Numbered from the stretch's first letter, positions 34,276 to 44,052 are shown. The stretch: 64,000 nt of DNA from Pseudobowmanella zhangzhouensis (GCF_042662685.1 NZ_JBHSYO010000004.1:124001-188000), one strand, 5' to 3'. Notes: generated from the letters alone by a model not told the origin. Numbers and translations: made by a program.

Positions 34276-34645
34276 GCTTGTAAGCCAACAACAGCTACAG
34301 GCGATGTGATGATGGAACACTTGTTGGTGTTACCCCCGAACGAATCCTTGCGGTAGAACGATGCAAACGCATGATACCGTGAGTTGAAAAGCGAATTATC
34401 GGTAACAGACCACACATCATCCGGCAAAAAAAATTTTACGCGAAGATCGCTTAAACCGCATTTCCGCTGACCAGTTTGGCGTTACCGGGTAACTTAAAAG
34501 AAGAACCGGGTAACGATTAACGCGACAGACAGACATAACAACGTATAACGAACCCTTAAGTCGGGAGACTTCCTTTCAGGTTCTGACCAGGTTGGCCATG
34601 CGTGGCAGTTTAAGTGATCGATAAACTTAATTATCGAGTCACAAT
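34276..34645 (+). promoter_or_regulatory. Long structured rne 5' leader (rne5-like)
   Basis: This 370-base stretch has no gene. It contains GTTACCGGGTAAC (34481-34493, self-complementary), a repeat of ACCGGGTAAC 21 bp further on, a hairpin AAGTC-GGGA-GACTT with a GNRA-type loop (34558-34571), a GCCA-TGCG-TGGC hairpin, and TCGATAA/TTATCGA arms (34618-34637) ending 8 nt before the start codon. In E. coli the rne leader is cut by RNase E itself for feedback control; by position and length this should be the equivalent element. Confidence 0.6.
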
Positions 34646-37534
34646 ATGAAAAGAATGCTTATCAACGCGACCCAGCACGAAGAGCTGCGAGTTGCACTGG
34701 TAGATGGGCAAAAGCTGTATGATCTGGACATCGAAAGTCCAGGACATGAACAGAAAAAAGCCAACATCTATAAGGGTAAAATTACCCGCGTCGAACCTAG
34801 CCTTGAAGCTGCTTTTGTCGACTACGGCGCTGAACGCCACGGTTTCCTGCCCCTCAAAGAAATTGCCCGTAACTACTTCCCTTCCGATTACAACTTTAAT
34901 GGCCGTCCAAATATCAAAGATGTGATCCGTGAAGGTCAGGAAGTCATCGTACAAATCGATAAAGAAGAGCGTGGCCAAAAAGGTGCGGCGTTAACTACTT
35001 TTATCAGTCTGGCTGGTAGCTACCTGGTATTGATGCCAAATAACCCGCGTGCCGGTGGTATCTCTCGCCGTATCGAAGGTGATGAGCGTTCAGATCTCAA
35101 AGAAGCACTGGACGACCTGGATGTACCAGATGGCATGGGTCTGATTGTACGAACGGCTGGTGTAGGTAAATCCGCTGAAGAATTGGCATGGGATTTAACT
35201 GTACTCAAGTCTCACTGGGCAGCAATCGAAGAAGTGTCTTCTGCCCGCCCTGCACCATTTTTGATTCATCAGGAAAGTAACGTCATTGTGCGTGCTATCC
35301 GTGATTATCTGCGCCGTGATATCGGTGAAATTCTTATCGATGATGCGCAAATATTTGAACAAGCTAAAAAACATATCGAATTAGTCCGCCCGGATTTTGC
35401 TAACCGGGTGAAACAATATCAGGGTGATGTGCCACTATTCAGCCATTACCAGATTGAAAGCCAAATTGAATCGGCTTTCCAGCGTGAAGTACGCTTACCT
35501 TCTGGTGGTTCGATTGTTATCGACCCAACTGAAGCCCTGACCTCTATCGATATCAACTCTTCCCGCGCAACCAAAGGCGGTGATATTGAAGAGACTGCAC
35601 TGAATACCAACCTGGAAGCGGCCGACGAAATTGCCCGTCAGTTACGTCTGCGCGATTTAGGTGGTCTGGTGGTGATCGACTTTATCGATATGACACCGGT
35701 ACGCCATCAGCGTGAAGTAGAAAATCGTCTGAAGGAAGCCACTCGCCACGACCGTGCGCGCATCCAGATTGGCCGTATTTCTCGTTTTGGCCTGATGGAA
35801 ATGTCACGCCAGCGTCTGCGTCCTTCCCTGGGTGAGTCGGCCCACCATGTTTGCCCACGCTGTGAAGGTCACGGCACCATTCGTGGTACTGAGTCACTGG
35901 CCCTGTCTATCTTGCGTCTGTTAGAAGAAGAAGCACTGAAAGATAATACGGGTCAGATCGAAGCGCAGTTACCGGTAGAGGTTGCAACGTATCTATTGAA
36001 CGAAAAACGCAGCGTCATTCAAAGCATTGAAAAACGCCAGAAGCTGCAAATTATCGTGATCCCTAATCCAAACATGGATACGCCACATTATCAGGTTACC
36101 CGCGTACGCCGTGACATGGTGAGCAACGAAATCAGCTATCAACGCACCCTGGTTGAAAAAGAACAGGTTGACGTAGTGTCATTTGCCCATGCCGAGCCGG
36201 TTAAACGTGAACAGCCTGCCCTGCAGGGTCTGACTGCACCGACTGCGCCTGCGCCAACCCCAGCACCACAGGCCAAAGCGGTTGAGAAGCCATCGCTGTT
36301 TAGCCGTATCGTTGCTGCGATTACTGGTTTGTTCAGCAGCGACGAGAAAAAGACTGACAAGAACAAGAAGTCAGCTAACGGTCGCAACCAACAGCGTAAT
36401 AAACGTAATCGTAAACGTCCTGACAGAGATCGTAATGGCAAAGGCCGTAACCGTCAGACTGAGGTGAAAGCGGAAGAAAAACAAGACGCCGCTAAAGACG
36501 ACAACAAAGGTCGTAATAATCGCCGTAATGATCGTAACAACCGCCGTGACCGCAATGAGCGTAAAGACGTTAAAGCGGATAATCAGAAAGTGGCTGATGC
36601 AGCTGTGTCAGACTCGAGCAAAGACGAGACGCCTGTTGAGAAGAAAGTGGCGCAACGTCGTAAACGCCGCGATCAGCGTCGTAGCGTTCGTGTTAACCAG
36701 GCTCCCACTGAGCAACTTGCCGCTGAAGTGCCAAATACAGACACTGAAACACTGTCAAATGTGAGCGCTGATGAAGCGAATGTAACCGCCGAAGCACATG
36801 CACCTGTTGTAGAAAGTGCAGCAGTCGCGTCACCCGTTACCTCAGAAGAAACTCAGACTGTAGATTCTGCTGAGCAAGTGGAGTCTGCAGAGCACACTGA
36901 TGATACCGATGAGAAAAAAGCGGGCCGTACCCGTTCACGCCGTTCACCTCGTCATATGCGTGCCGCGGGTCAGCGTCGCAAGCGGAGCCAGCAGGATGAA
37001 GACGCAGTGGAAAGTCGCTATCCAGCTGAGCAAAGTGAAATGCAATATGACTTGCTGAGCCCGGTTGAAGAGACAGCGGCAGAGCAACCAATGCAGGTTG
37101 AAATTCAGTTAGATGATAATCAGCCAGAGGTTGTGATCAGCGAACCTGCCACAGTAGCAGAAACTGCCGAAGTGGAAGAAGTAGTCAATTCTGCACAAAG
37201 TACTGAAGAAACTGCTGAGGTAGAAATCAGCGAGTCCGACGCACCTGTGGTTGCTGCAGCCGACGTTGAGGTTGAAAAGCCAGTTGCGAAAAAAGCCGCT
37301 GCTAAGCCTAAACGTGCAAAAGCTGCCAGCAAAAAAGAGGCCGCAAAACCCATTACGGTCACGCATCCGATGGCAACACCTGCCAAGGTTGAGATGGCAA
37401 TTGGTGAGCTTACCATCATTGCCCGTGCCGATGATGCGCGCCCTGCTCTGGCATTCAGCGGTCGCGCTGCCGGTAGTGCTCATGTGACGGCCAACGCTGT
37501 CGCACCAATGACTAAACCAGCTGCGGTAGAATAA
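34646..37534 (+). CDS. rne: Ribonuclease E
   Basis: Essential endoribonuclease and degradosome scaffold at the inner membrane. The N-terminal catalytic half (about 1-530) is near identical in pattern to E. coli: S1 domain with NIYKGKITRVEPSLEAAFVDYG, DNase-I-like site with SIDINSSRATKGG and VVIDFIDM, and the zinc-link CPRC. The C-terminal half is low complexity: an amphipathic membrane-targeting helix (PSLFSRIVAAITGLFSS, about 550-566), an Arg-rich RNA-binding segment, acidic stretches, and a conserved tail with HPMATPAKVE, the probable PNPase-docking region. No clear Shine-Dalgarno precedes the ATG. Confidence 0.98.
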   Translation: MKRMLINATQHEELRVALVDGQKLYDLDIESPGHEQKKANIYKGKITRVEPSLEAAFVDYGAERHGFLPLKEIARNYFPSDYNFNGRPNIKDVIREGQEVIVQIDKEERGQKGAALTTFISLAGSYLVLMPNNPRAGGISRRIEGDERSDLKEALDDLDVPDGMGLIVRTAGVGKSAEELAWDLTVLKSHWAAIEEVSSARPAPFLIHQESNVIVRAIRDYLRRDIGEILIDDAQIFEQAKKHIELVRPDFANRVKQYQGDVPLFSHYQIESQIESAFQREVRLPSGGSIVIDPTEALTSIDINSSRATKGGDIEETALNTNLEAADEIARQLRLRDLGGLVVIDFIDMTPVRHQREVENRLKEATRHDRARIQIGRISRFGLMEMSRQRLRPSLGESAHHVCPRCEGHGTIRGTESLALSILRLLEEEALKDNTGQIEAQLPVEVATYLLNEKRSVIQSIEKRQKLQIIVIPNPNMDTPHYQVTRVRRDMVSNEISYQRTLVEKEQVDVVSFAHAEPVKREQPALQGLTAPTAPAPTPAPQAKAVEKPSLFSRIVAAITGLFSSDEKKTDKNKKSANGRNQQRNKRNRKRPDRDRNGKGRNRQTEVKAEEKQDAAKDDNKGRNNRRNDRNNRRDRNERKDVKADNQKVADAAVSDSSKDETPVEKKVAQRRKRRDQRRSVRVNQAPTEQLAAEVPNTDTETLSNVSADEANVTAEAHAPVVESAAVASPVTSEETQTVDSAEQVESAEHTDDTDEKKAGRTRSRRSPRHMRAAGQRRKRSQQDEDAVESRYPAEQSEMQYDLLSPVEETAAEQPMQVEIQLDDNQPEVVISEPATVAETAEVEEVVNSAQSTEETAEVEISESDAPVVAAADVEVEKPVAKKAAAKPKRAKAASKKEAAKPITVTHPMATPAKVEMAIGELTIIARADDARPALAFSGRAAGSAHVTANAVAPMTKPAAVE

Positions 37535-37547
37535 CCGCAGCACCAAT

Positions 37548-37577
37548 AAAAAAGGCTGCCATTGGCAGCCTTTTTTA
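37548..37577. terminator. Bidirectional terminator between rne and pyrF
   Basis: Stem AAGGCTGCC/GGCAGCCTT around an ATT loop with A and T runs on either side. It ends rne and can also stop transcripts coming through pyrF. Confidence 0.88.
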
Positions 37578-37632
37578 TTGGTCTCACTTACACCAGCCTG
37601 CGCCAGTTAAGACGTTGCCAGGGTCAAATCCG

Positions 37633-38331
37633 CTAGCTTGAAATACTACGGTTAATCTCGTTCAACACCGCGACAGGATCTGATGCCTTAGTAATCGGCC
37701 GTCCAATGACCATGTAATCTACGCCTGCCAGCATCGCTTGCTCTGGCGTCATTACCCTCATCTGATCACCCAGCTCTGCGCCTACTGGACGTATCCCCGG
37801 CGTGACCAACTGAAATGCATGGCCCAGCGTTTGTTTTAACATCGCCGCTTCCTGTGCCGAGCACACGACACCATCCATCCCGCTTTGTTGAGCAAGCGTG
37901 GCCAGATGAAGCACCTGTTGCTCAGGTGAACGGGGTACACCGGTTTCGCGTAATTCTGTTTCACTCATACTGGTCAACACGGTAACGGCAATTAGCTTAG
38001 GTGCATTGGCTCCAAATGACGCTAATTCAGTACGGGTAGTTTCCATCATCTTTCGCCCGCCACTGGCGTGCACATTGACCATCCACACCCCCATATCGGC
38101 GGCAGCCACGCAGGCTTTGGCGACGGTATTAGGAATATCGTGAAATTTTAGGTCGAGAAAAACGTCGAAACCCTTGTTAATCAAAGACTTAACAAACTGC
38201 GGGCCTAAGTAGGTAAACATTTCTTTGCCTACTTTAAGGCGGCAATCAGATGGACTGACCCGCTCAACAAATTGCAGGGCGTCGTGCTCTTTATCAAAGT
38301 CCAGCGCCACAATAACTTTTGGGTCTTGCAT
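37633..38331 (-). CDS. pyrF: Orotidine 5'-phosphate decarboxylase
   Basis: Last step of UMP synthesis. TIM-barrel enzyme with VALDF at the start, the catalytic DxKxxD motif in FLDLKFHDIPNT, VNVHASGG, and the phosphate-binding TPGIRP and YMVIGRPIT loops. I start at ATG 38331 (232 residues) because GGAGAG is correctly spaced; an ATG at 38343 inside lapB is also possible. It follows lapB by 1 bp, as in many gammaproteobacteria. Confidence 0.96.
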   Translation of the reverse strand: MQDPKVIVALDFDKEHDALQFVERVSPSDCRLKVGKEMFTYLGPQFVKSLINKGFDVFLDLKFHDIPNTVAKACVAAADMGVWMVNVHASGGRKMMETTRTELASFGANAPKLIAVTVLTSMSETELRETGVPRSPEQQVLHLATLAQQSGMDGVVCSAQEAAMLKQTLGHAFQLVTPGIRPVGAELGDQMRVMTPEQAMLAGVDYMVIGRPITKASDPVAVLNEINRSISS

Positions 38332-38332
38332 A

Positions 38333-39502
38333 CTACTCTCCATCCAACCCTTTTATTGGTTTAACTGTGCCCCACTTTTTACAGGATGGGCACAACCAAT
38401 GAATACTTTGACCAGAAAAGCCGCAACTGCCGCATCGGTACTTAGGTCGACGCTGGATCTGTTCGTCGACCAGTTCCTGCAACATTCTCAGGCTGTTACC
38501 GGAATCATTTGCAGCATCCTGCTTAAGATACAAATCCATTAATTGCCGAAATCCTTTCATTGTAGGAGAACGGCGTAATTGCTGTAACAGGAAGCTACTG
38601 GCTTCGCCCTCACCGACCTGACGCGCCACCAACCGGGTTTTCGCCAAATAGGCAGAGGCACATTTCTGCCAGTGCTGTTCGAGGAATTCTTCAAATTCCG
38701 CCAGGCGTTTGCTCTCCTGAGCGGCCGTTTCTATCAGTGGCATGGCTTCACTTAACCAGTTTATATCCCGTTCCGGCACCTGGCTCAGGTAATCATAGGC
38801 ATCGGCGGCCTGGGCATGATTCAGGGCCAATTTACCCAGCATCAGAAACGGTCGCACCGCATGTTCGTCGGAGCGCACAGCCTTTTGTAATAACGCGTGT
38901 GCCTGTTTTAAGTTGTCCTGCTGGATTTCGATGGCAGCCTGTTCGCAGTAAAAATGTGCAACACGCTGACATAACTCATCATTGTCGCCATGGCACGCCA
39001 CCATACGCTCGGCCAGTTCGATGGCACGATCCCACTCTTTAGTGGTTTGATAGATATTAAATAACTGTTGCTGGGCTTCCAGATAGTGCTTATCGCTCTC
39101 CAGCAATTGCAAATAGGCGGCTTCGGCGCGCTCTAAAAATCCAGCTAACAGATAATCGCGACCCAGTTCCTTCAGCGCCAGAGCCTTTTGTTCAGCACTG
39201 AGATTGTCCTTTCCTACTAACGTTTGGTGAATACGAATAGCACGGTCCAGCTCTCCGCGATGGCGAAAAAAATTCCCCATTGCAATATGGGTTTCCAGCG
39301 TATCGCTATCCACGCTGATCATCTTAATTAACGTGTCGACGGCTTTATCCGGCTGATCGGATAACAGGAAATTTAAGCCACGATAATAATGGCGGGAGAG
39401 TATTTTAGATTGTTTCTGTTGGGCGTGGCGCAGACTATTGCGGCCCATTACCCATCCATAACCGGCAGCAACTGGAAGTAGTAAGAATAATAACTCCAGC
39501 AT
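38333..39502 (-). CDS. lapB: Lipopolysaccharide assembly protein LapB (YciM)
   Basis: Inner-membrane adaptor that delivers LpxC to FtsH and so limits LPS synthesis. One N-terminal helix (about 1-20), then TPR repeats through about 330 (LETHIAMGNFFRHRGELDRAIRIHQ and others), then a rubredoxin-type metal site with YRCGSCGF and CPSCKKWG. 389 residues, as in E. coli. The preceding lapA is 6 bp away. Confidence 0.96.
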   Translation of the reverse strand: MLELLFLLLPVAAGYGWVMGRNSLRHAQQKQSKILSRHYYRGLNFLLSDQPDKAVDTLIKMISVDSDTLETHIAMGNFFRHRGELDRAIRIHQTLVGKDNLSAEQKALALKELGRDYLLAGFLERAEAAYLQLLESDKHYLEAQQQLFNIYQTTKEWDRAIELAERMVACHGDNDELCQRVAHFYCEQAAIEIQQDNLKQAHALLQKAVRSDEHAVRPFLMLGKLALNHAQAADAYDYLSQVPERDINWLSEAMPLIETAAQESKRLAEFEEFLEQHWQKCASAYLAKTRLVARQVGEGEASSFLLQQLRRSPTMKGFRQLMDLYLKQDAANDSGNSLRMLQELVDEQIQRRPKYRCGSCGFSGQSIHWLCPSCKKWGTVKPIKGLDGE

Positions 39503-39508
39503 ACCCGG

Positions 39509-39775
39509 TTACTTTTGCTCGTTGGCGTGGCTGAGTCGTTTCAGGCGACGTTGCAGATGTTTGTTGTGCCAACTGAGCCTGAGCATCACGAGCCCGCTCA
39601 GAGACAGCGCCAGGATAAAACCCAGCCCGATAGACAGGGCCATCAGCGTGGCCACATGCATCTGGCTGGAGGCGATAATGTAATTAACCTGGATCCACTG
39701 ATCATTTTGTGCCCCAACTGCTACTGCAACCAGCATCACAAACAGAAATATCAGAAAAATCAGCAGTTTCTTCAC
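39509..39775 (-). CDS. lapA: LapA-family inner-membrane protein (DUF1049)
   Basis: Small 88-residue membrane protein with two helices (about 3-23 and 42-66) and a basic tail; DUF1049. In E. coli it is heat-shock induced and acts with LapB in LPS assembly. Translation starts with GTG at 39775, nine bases after AAGGA. Confidence 0.93.
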   Translation of the reverse strand: MKKLLIFLIFLFVMLVAVAVGAQNDQWIQVNYIIASSQMHVATLMALSIGLGFILALSLSGLVMLRLSWHNKHLQRRLKRLSHANEQK

Positions 39776-39867
39776 TCAATCAGTTCCTTTTACTCAGATA
39801 CAAAAACGGCACTCCATTGGAATGCCGCTAGCATATCGCATTTCAGGCGTTTTTTTTAGAGGATCAA

Positions 39868-40146
39868 TCAGTCATTTACGCGTTCGCGTAACTCTTTACC
39901 AGGCTTGAAGTGCGGCACATATTTTCCCTCTAACTCGACGGTATCGCCGGTTTTAGGGTTACGGCCAACTCTCGGGGCGCGGTAATGCAAAGAGAAACTA
40001 CCAAAGCCGCGGATCTCAATGCGATCTCCACGTTGCAGGGTCTGCGCCATTTGCTCAAGTATTTCCTTGATTGCGCTTTCCACATCCTTGGCGGGTAATT
40101 GACGATATTGATCAGCTAACCGTTCAATCAACTCTGACTTGGTCAT
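39868..40146 (-). CDS. ihfB: Integration host factor subunit beta
   Basis: DNA-bending histone-like protein; pairs with IhfA. MTKSELIERLADQ at the N terminus, IEIRGFGSFSLHYR, and the DNA-inserting beta-arm RAPRVGRNPKTG with its intercalating Pro. 92 residues. GGAG precedes the ATG. It lies after the rpsA terminator and before lapA, as in E. coli. Confidence 0.98.
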   Translation of the reverse strand: MTKSELIERLADQYRQLPAKDVESAIKEILEQMAQTLQRGDRIEIRGFGSFSLHYRAPRVGRNPKTGDTVELEGKYVPHFKPGKELRERVND

Positions 40147-40186
40147 ATTGGCAACACTCCAGAAAGTTAAATTAATCGGTTACCAC

Positions 40187-40213
40187 AAAAAAGGGAGCGT
40201 TAAGCTCCCTTTG
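40187..40213 (-). terminator. Terminator after rpsA
   Basis: Minus-strand stem AAGGGAGC/GCTCCCTT around TTAAC followed by Ts. It begins a few bases after the rpsA stop; ihfB must therefore have its own promoter or rely on readthrough. Confidence 0.85.
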
Positions 40214-40217
40214 TTGA

Positions 40218-41891
40218 TTACTCTTCGCCTTTAGCGGCTTTGAAGGCTTCTGCCATCGCGTTAGAGAAAGTCACTTCTTCTTGCTGATTGACTTTATCGA
40301 TCGCTTCTTTTTCTTCCGCTTCGTCTTTTGCCTTCACAGACAGGTTAACGATACGGTTTTTACGATCTACACCAACGTACTTGGCTTCCAGCTCTTCGCC
40401 AACTTTAACGACTTCAGACGCGTCTTCGATACGGTCACGAGACAGGTCTGCTGCGCGGACATAACCTTCAACTTCTTCTGCCAGTTGAACAGTTACACCT
40501 TTGGCATCAACAGCGGTAACTTTACCGATAACGATAGCACCTTTCTTGTTATCTGTCAGATACTTATTGAAAGGATCTTCTTCGATTTGCTTAACGCCAA
40601 GAGAGATACGCTCACGCTCTGGATCGACTTGCAGAACCACAGCAGTGATTTCGTCGCCTTTCTTGAATTCACGTACTGCTTCTTCACCAGCTTTGTTCCA
40701 GCTGATGTCAGACAGGTGAACCAGACCATCGATGCCGCCGTCCAGACCGATGAAGATACCGAAGTCAGTGATTGACTTGATCTTACCAGTCACTTTGTCG
40801 CCTTTGTTGTAAGACTTAGCGAACTCTTCCCATGGGTTTGCTTTACACTGTTTCAGACCCAGAGAGATACGGCGACGGTCTTCGTCGATTTCCAGTACCA
40901 TTACTTCTACTGTGTCGCCCAGGTTAACAACCTTAGATGGGTGGATGTTCTTGTTAGTCCAATCCATTTCAGAAACGTGAACCAGACCTTCAACGCCGTC
41001 TTCGATTTCTACGAAGCAGCCGTAGTCAGTCAGGTTAGTTACCTGACCAGAGATGCGAGCACCTTCTGGGTAACGGGTAGAAATTTCTTGCCATGGGTCG
41101 TTGCCCATTTGCTTCATACCCAGAGATACGCGTGACTTCTCTTTGTCGAACTTCAGAACCTTAACGTTGATCTCGTCGCCTACGCTTACGATCTCAGCTG
41201 GGTTCTTAACGCGTTTCCAAGCCATATCAGTGATGTGCAGCAGGCCGTCAACACCGCCCAGATCTACGAATGCACCGTAGTCTGTCAGGTTCTTAACGAT
41301 ACCTTTCACTTCCATACCTTCTTCCAGGTTGGACAGCAGTTCTGCACGCTCTGCACTGCTTTCAGCTTCAATAACAGCGCGGCGAGATACTACAACGTTG
41401 TTACGCTTAGCATCCAGCTTGATAACTTTGAATTCCAGCTCTTTGCCTTCCAGGTGAGTAGTGTTCGTTACTGGACGAACGTCTACCAGTGAACCTGGTA
41501 AGAAGGCACGTACTGCATTGATTTCAACAGTGAAACCACCTTTAACTTTACCGTTGATAACACCGATAATAGTGGCTTTCTCTTCGTATGCTTTTTCCAG
41601 CTCAACCCATGCTTCGTGACGCTTAGCTTTTTCACGAGACAGGATAGTTTCACCGAAGCCGTCTTCAACAGCGTCCAGTGCAACATCAACTGTATCGCCA
41701 ACGGCGATTTCCAGGTTACCTTCAGCGTTTTTGAACTGTTCTGCAGGGATAGCACTTTCAGATTTGAGACCCGCATCAACCAGAACGATGTCTTTGTCGA
41801 TTGCAACAACAGTACCTTTAACGATGGCACCTGGGCGAGTTTCAAGTTGTTTTAAACTCTCTTCAAAGAGTTGAGCAAAATTTTCAGTCAT
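40218..41891 (-). CDS. rpsA: 30S ribosomal protein S1
   Basis: Binds mRNA leaders and brings them to the 30S subunit. Six S1 repeats fill the protein, for example GLKSESAIPAEQF, GAFVDLGGVDGLLHITDMAW and GCFVEIEDGVEGLVHVSEMDW. Starting at ATG 41891 gives 557 residues, exactly the E. coli length; a TTG further upstream is not needed. It follows cmk, and its initiation region has the degenerate GAAG site expected for S1 autoregulation. Confidence 0.98.
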   Translation of the reverse strand: MTENFAQLFEESLKQLETRPGAIVKGTVVAIDKDIVLVDAGLKSESAIPAEQFKNAEGNLEIAVGDTVDVALDAVEDGFGETILSREKAKRHEAWVELEKAYEEKATIIGVINGKVKGGFTVEINAVRAFLPGSLVDVRPVTNTTHLEGKELEFKVIKLDAKRNNVVVSRRAVIEAESSAERAELLSNLEEGMEVKGIVKNLTDYGAFVDLGGVDGLLHITDMAWKRVKNPAEIVSVGDEINVKVLKFDKEKSRVSLGMKQMGNDPWQEISTRYPEGARISGQVTNLTDYGCFVEIEDGVEGLVHVSEMDWTNKNIHPSKVVNLGDTVEVMVLEIDEDRRRISLGLKQCKANPWEEFAKSYNKGDKVTGKIKSITDFGIFIGLDGGIDGLVHLSDISWNKAGEEAVREFKKGDEITAVVLQVDPERERISLGVKQIEEDPFNKYLTDNKKGAIVIGKVTAVDAKGVTVQLAEEVEGYVRAADLSRDRIEDASEVVKVGEELEAKYVGVDRKNRIVNLSVKAKDEAEEKEAIDKVNQQEEVTFSNAMAEAFKAAKGEE

Positions 41892-41945
41892 GAGATTCTT
41901 CAATCAAAATCCGCGTAACAATCCTGTTTACGTGGGGTTATTTAA
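41892..41945 (-). promoter_or_regulatory. rpsA translation initiation region
   Basis: Only a degenerate GAAG (41898-41901) lies 6 nt before the ATG, and a hairpin with CGTAA/TTACG arms sits just upstream. E. coli rpsA likewise uses a GAAG site between hairpins, which makes it sensitive to free S1. The regulatory reading is by analogy. Confidence 0.45.
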
Positions 41946-41987
41946 AATAGTCCTGCTCGTCCTGAGCCAGACCCCTTAATGCCAGCG

Positions 41988-42662
41988 TTACTGCTTTTCC
42001 GCGTGGAATGTAACGATGGCCTCAAGTACTTGTTCAATGCTTAATTCAGTAGAATCAAGCACTAAAGCATCATCTGCCGGTTTAAGTGGCGCAACCGCAC
42101 GATTGCTGTCACGCTCATCTCTTGCACGAATATCGGCTAAAAGACGGTCAATAGTAACATCGTGGCCAGCGGCTTTCAATTGCTCAAAGCGACGTCTGGC
42201 GCGCTCTTCAGCGCTGGCCGTCAAAAATACTTTGGTAATCGCATTCGGAAATACCACCGTGCCCATGTCACGACCATCGGCAATTAAGCCAGGCGCATCG
42301 CGAAATGCACGTTGGCGGCGCAATAACGCCTCACGAACGCGTGGTAAGGCAGCCACTTTAGATGCCACCGCGCCGACCTCTTCGGTGCGAATCACATCAG
42401 TGACATCTTCGCCTTCCAATACCACTTTACAGTGGCCTTCACTGGACTCGAACACCACATCCAGATTCGACGCCAATGGCACCAAACCATATTCATCATC
42501 GGCGTCAATTTGGTGATGCATTGCGGCAACCGCCATCACCCGATAAATGGCACCACTATCTAAAAAGTGCCATCCCAGTTTACGAGCCAACAATGTACTG
42601 ACGGTTCCTTTACCTGCACCGCTTGGTCCATCGATCGTAATTACTGGTGCATTCTCTGCCAT
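41988..42662 (-). CDS. cmk: Cytidylate kinase
   Basis: Phosphorylates CMP and dCMP. P-loop TIDGPSGAGKGTVS, HFLDSGAIYR for the nucleobase, LIADGRDMGTVVFP, and the RDERDSNRAVAPL lid. 224 residues. It lies between aroA and rpsA in the usual order; about 100 bp separates it from rpsA. Confidence 0.97.
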   Translation of the reverse strand: MAENAPVITIDGPSGAGKGTVSTLLARKLGWHFLDSGAIYRVMAVAAMHHQIDADDEYGLVPLASNLDVVFESSEGHCKVVLEGEDVTDVIRTEEVGAVASKVAALPRVREALLRRQRAFRDAPGLIADGRDMGTVVFPNAITKVFLTASAEERARRRFEQLKAAGHDVTIDRLLADIRARDERDSNRAVAPLKPADDALVLDSTELSIEQVLEAIVTFHAEKQ

Positions 42663-42736
42663 TTTGACTCCATAAGGTTTGAAAATCGCGCGGTATTATA
42701 CGGAATTAGCCGGAATTGGCAATGAAAGGCCAAAGA

Positions 42737-42760
42737 AATGGCCCCAAATGGGGCCGTTTC
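42737..42760 (-). terminator. Terminator between aroA and cmk
   Basis: Minus-strand GGCCCC/GGGGCC stem around ATTT, followed by ATTTCTTT. It starts 5 bp after the aroA stop. The T run is broken, so it may be partial. Confidence 0.65.
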
Positions 42761-42765
42761 AATTG

Positions 42766-44052
42766 TTAATTTGTGTGACTGACAGACGCCAGACGCATAA
42801 AGTAATCAGGGAAAGTTTTGGCGGTACAGCCAGGATCATTAATGGTAACCGGGGTATCCCCCAACGCCACCAGAGAAAAGCACATGGCCATACGGTGGTC
42901 ATTATAGGTATCAATCTCAGCATGCTGTAACTGCGCAGGAGGAATGATCTGAATGTAATCTTCGCCCTCTTCCACGTTCGCCCCAACTTTTGTCAGTTCC
43001 GTGGCCATTGCGGCTATGCGATCAGTTTCTTTTAAGCGCCAGGTGTAAATGTTCCGCAGACGGGTTGGCCCCTTTGCAAACAGTGCTGTGGTGGCAATTG
43101 TCATGGCGGCATCAGGAATGTGGTTCATATCCATATCGATACCATGCAGGCCCTGACCGATCACTTCAATATAATCATCACCCCACACCACTTTGGCCCC
43201 CATCGCTTCCAGCGCATCAGCAAAATGAATATCACCCTGAATCGATTGCTTACCGATCCCGGTGACTTTAACTGGCCCACCTTTAATGGCCGCTGCGGCT
43301 AAAAAATAGGAGGCGGATGACGCATCACCTTCTACCAGGAAATCACCCGGTGAACGGTAGGTTTGTCCGCCTTTGATGTCAAAGCGCTGGTAGTCATGAT
43401 TGTCTACCCCGACACCAAATTTGGCCATGGTGTCCAGAGTAATATCGATATAGGGCTTAGATACCAGTTCACCACGGATCACCAGCGTAACGTCACCGGA
43501 AAATAACGGCGCAGCCATTAACAGTGCGGTCAGAAACTGGCTGGACAAGCTGCCGTCCACTTCAATTTCTCCGCCCTGTAAGCGCTGTCCTTTAATTGTC
43601 AACGGAACGAAACCCGCGGCTTTGTGACACTCAATCGACGCACCTGCTTGGCGCAGCGCCTCGATTAGCGGTGCCAATGGGCGCTCTTCCATGCGCGGTT
43701 CACCGGTCAGGGTGAAGGCACCTTGAGATGCCGCCAGCGCTGCACATAATGGACGCACTGCGGTGCCGGCATTTCCCAAAAACAGCGTTTTCGTTTGGGC
43801 GACGTTAAACGCGCCGGCATTGCCTTGTACCCAGCATTCCGTTTTATCTCCGGATAATCGATAGGCCACGCCTAATTCGGACAGGGCATTGAGCATGTGG
43901 CGAATATCATCACTATCGAGCAGGTTGGTCAGATGGGTCTCACCCTCGGCCAGCGCCGCCAACAGTAATGCGCGGTTAGACAGACTTTTAGAGCCGGGTA
44001 GATTAATGGTGCCACGCACTGCATCAATGGGTGTTAGGGTTAATTGTTCCAT
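42766..44052 (-). CDS. aroA: 3-phosphoshikimate 1-carboxyvinyltransferase (EPSP synthase)
   Basis: Sixth step of the shikimate pathway. LPGSKSLSNRALLLAALAEG and LGNAGTAVRPLCAALA are class I substrate-binding motifs; GDASSASYFLAAAAI and RLKETDRIAAMATEL with the catalytic residues follow. 428 residues. The glyphosate-relevant GNAGTAxRP loop is of the sensitive type. Its ATG overlaps the serC stop by one base (TGATG). Confidence 0.97.
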   Translation of the reverse strand: MEQLTLTPIDAVRGTINLPGSKSLSNRALLLAALAEGETHLTNLLDSDDIRHMLNALSELGVAYRLSGDKTECWVQGNAGAFNVAQTKTLFLGNAGTAVRPLCAALAASQGAFTLTGEPRMEERPLAPLIEALRQAGASIECHKAAGFVPLTIKGQRLQGGEIEVDGSLSSQFLTALLMAAPLFSGDVTLVIRGELVSKPYIDITLDTMAKFGVGVDNHDYQRFDIKGGQTYRSPGDFLVEGDASSASYFLAAAAIKGGPVKVTGIGKQSIQGDIHFADALEAMGAKVVWGDDYIEVIGQGLHGIDMDMNHIPDAAMTIATTALFAKGPTRLRNIYTWRLKETDRIAAMATELTKVGANVEEGEDYIQIIPPAQLQHAEIDTYNDHRMAMCFSLVALGDTPVTINDPGCTAKTFPDYFMRLASVSHTN

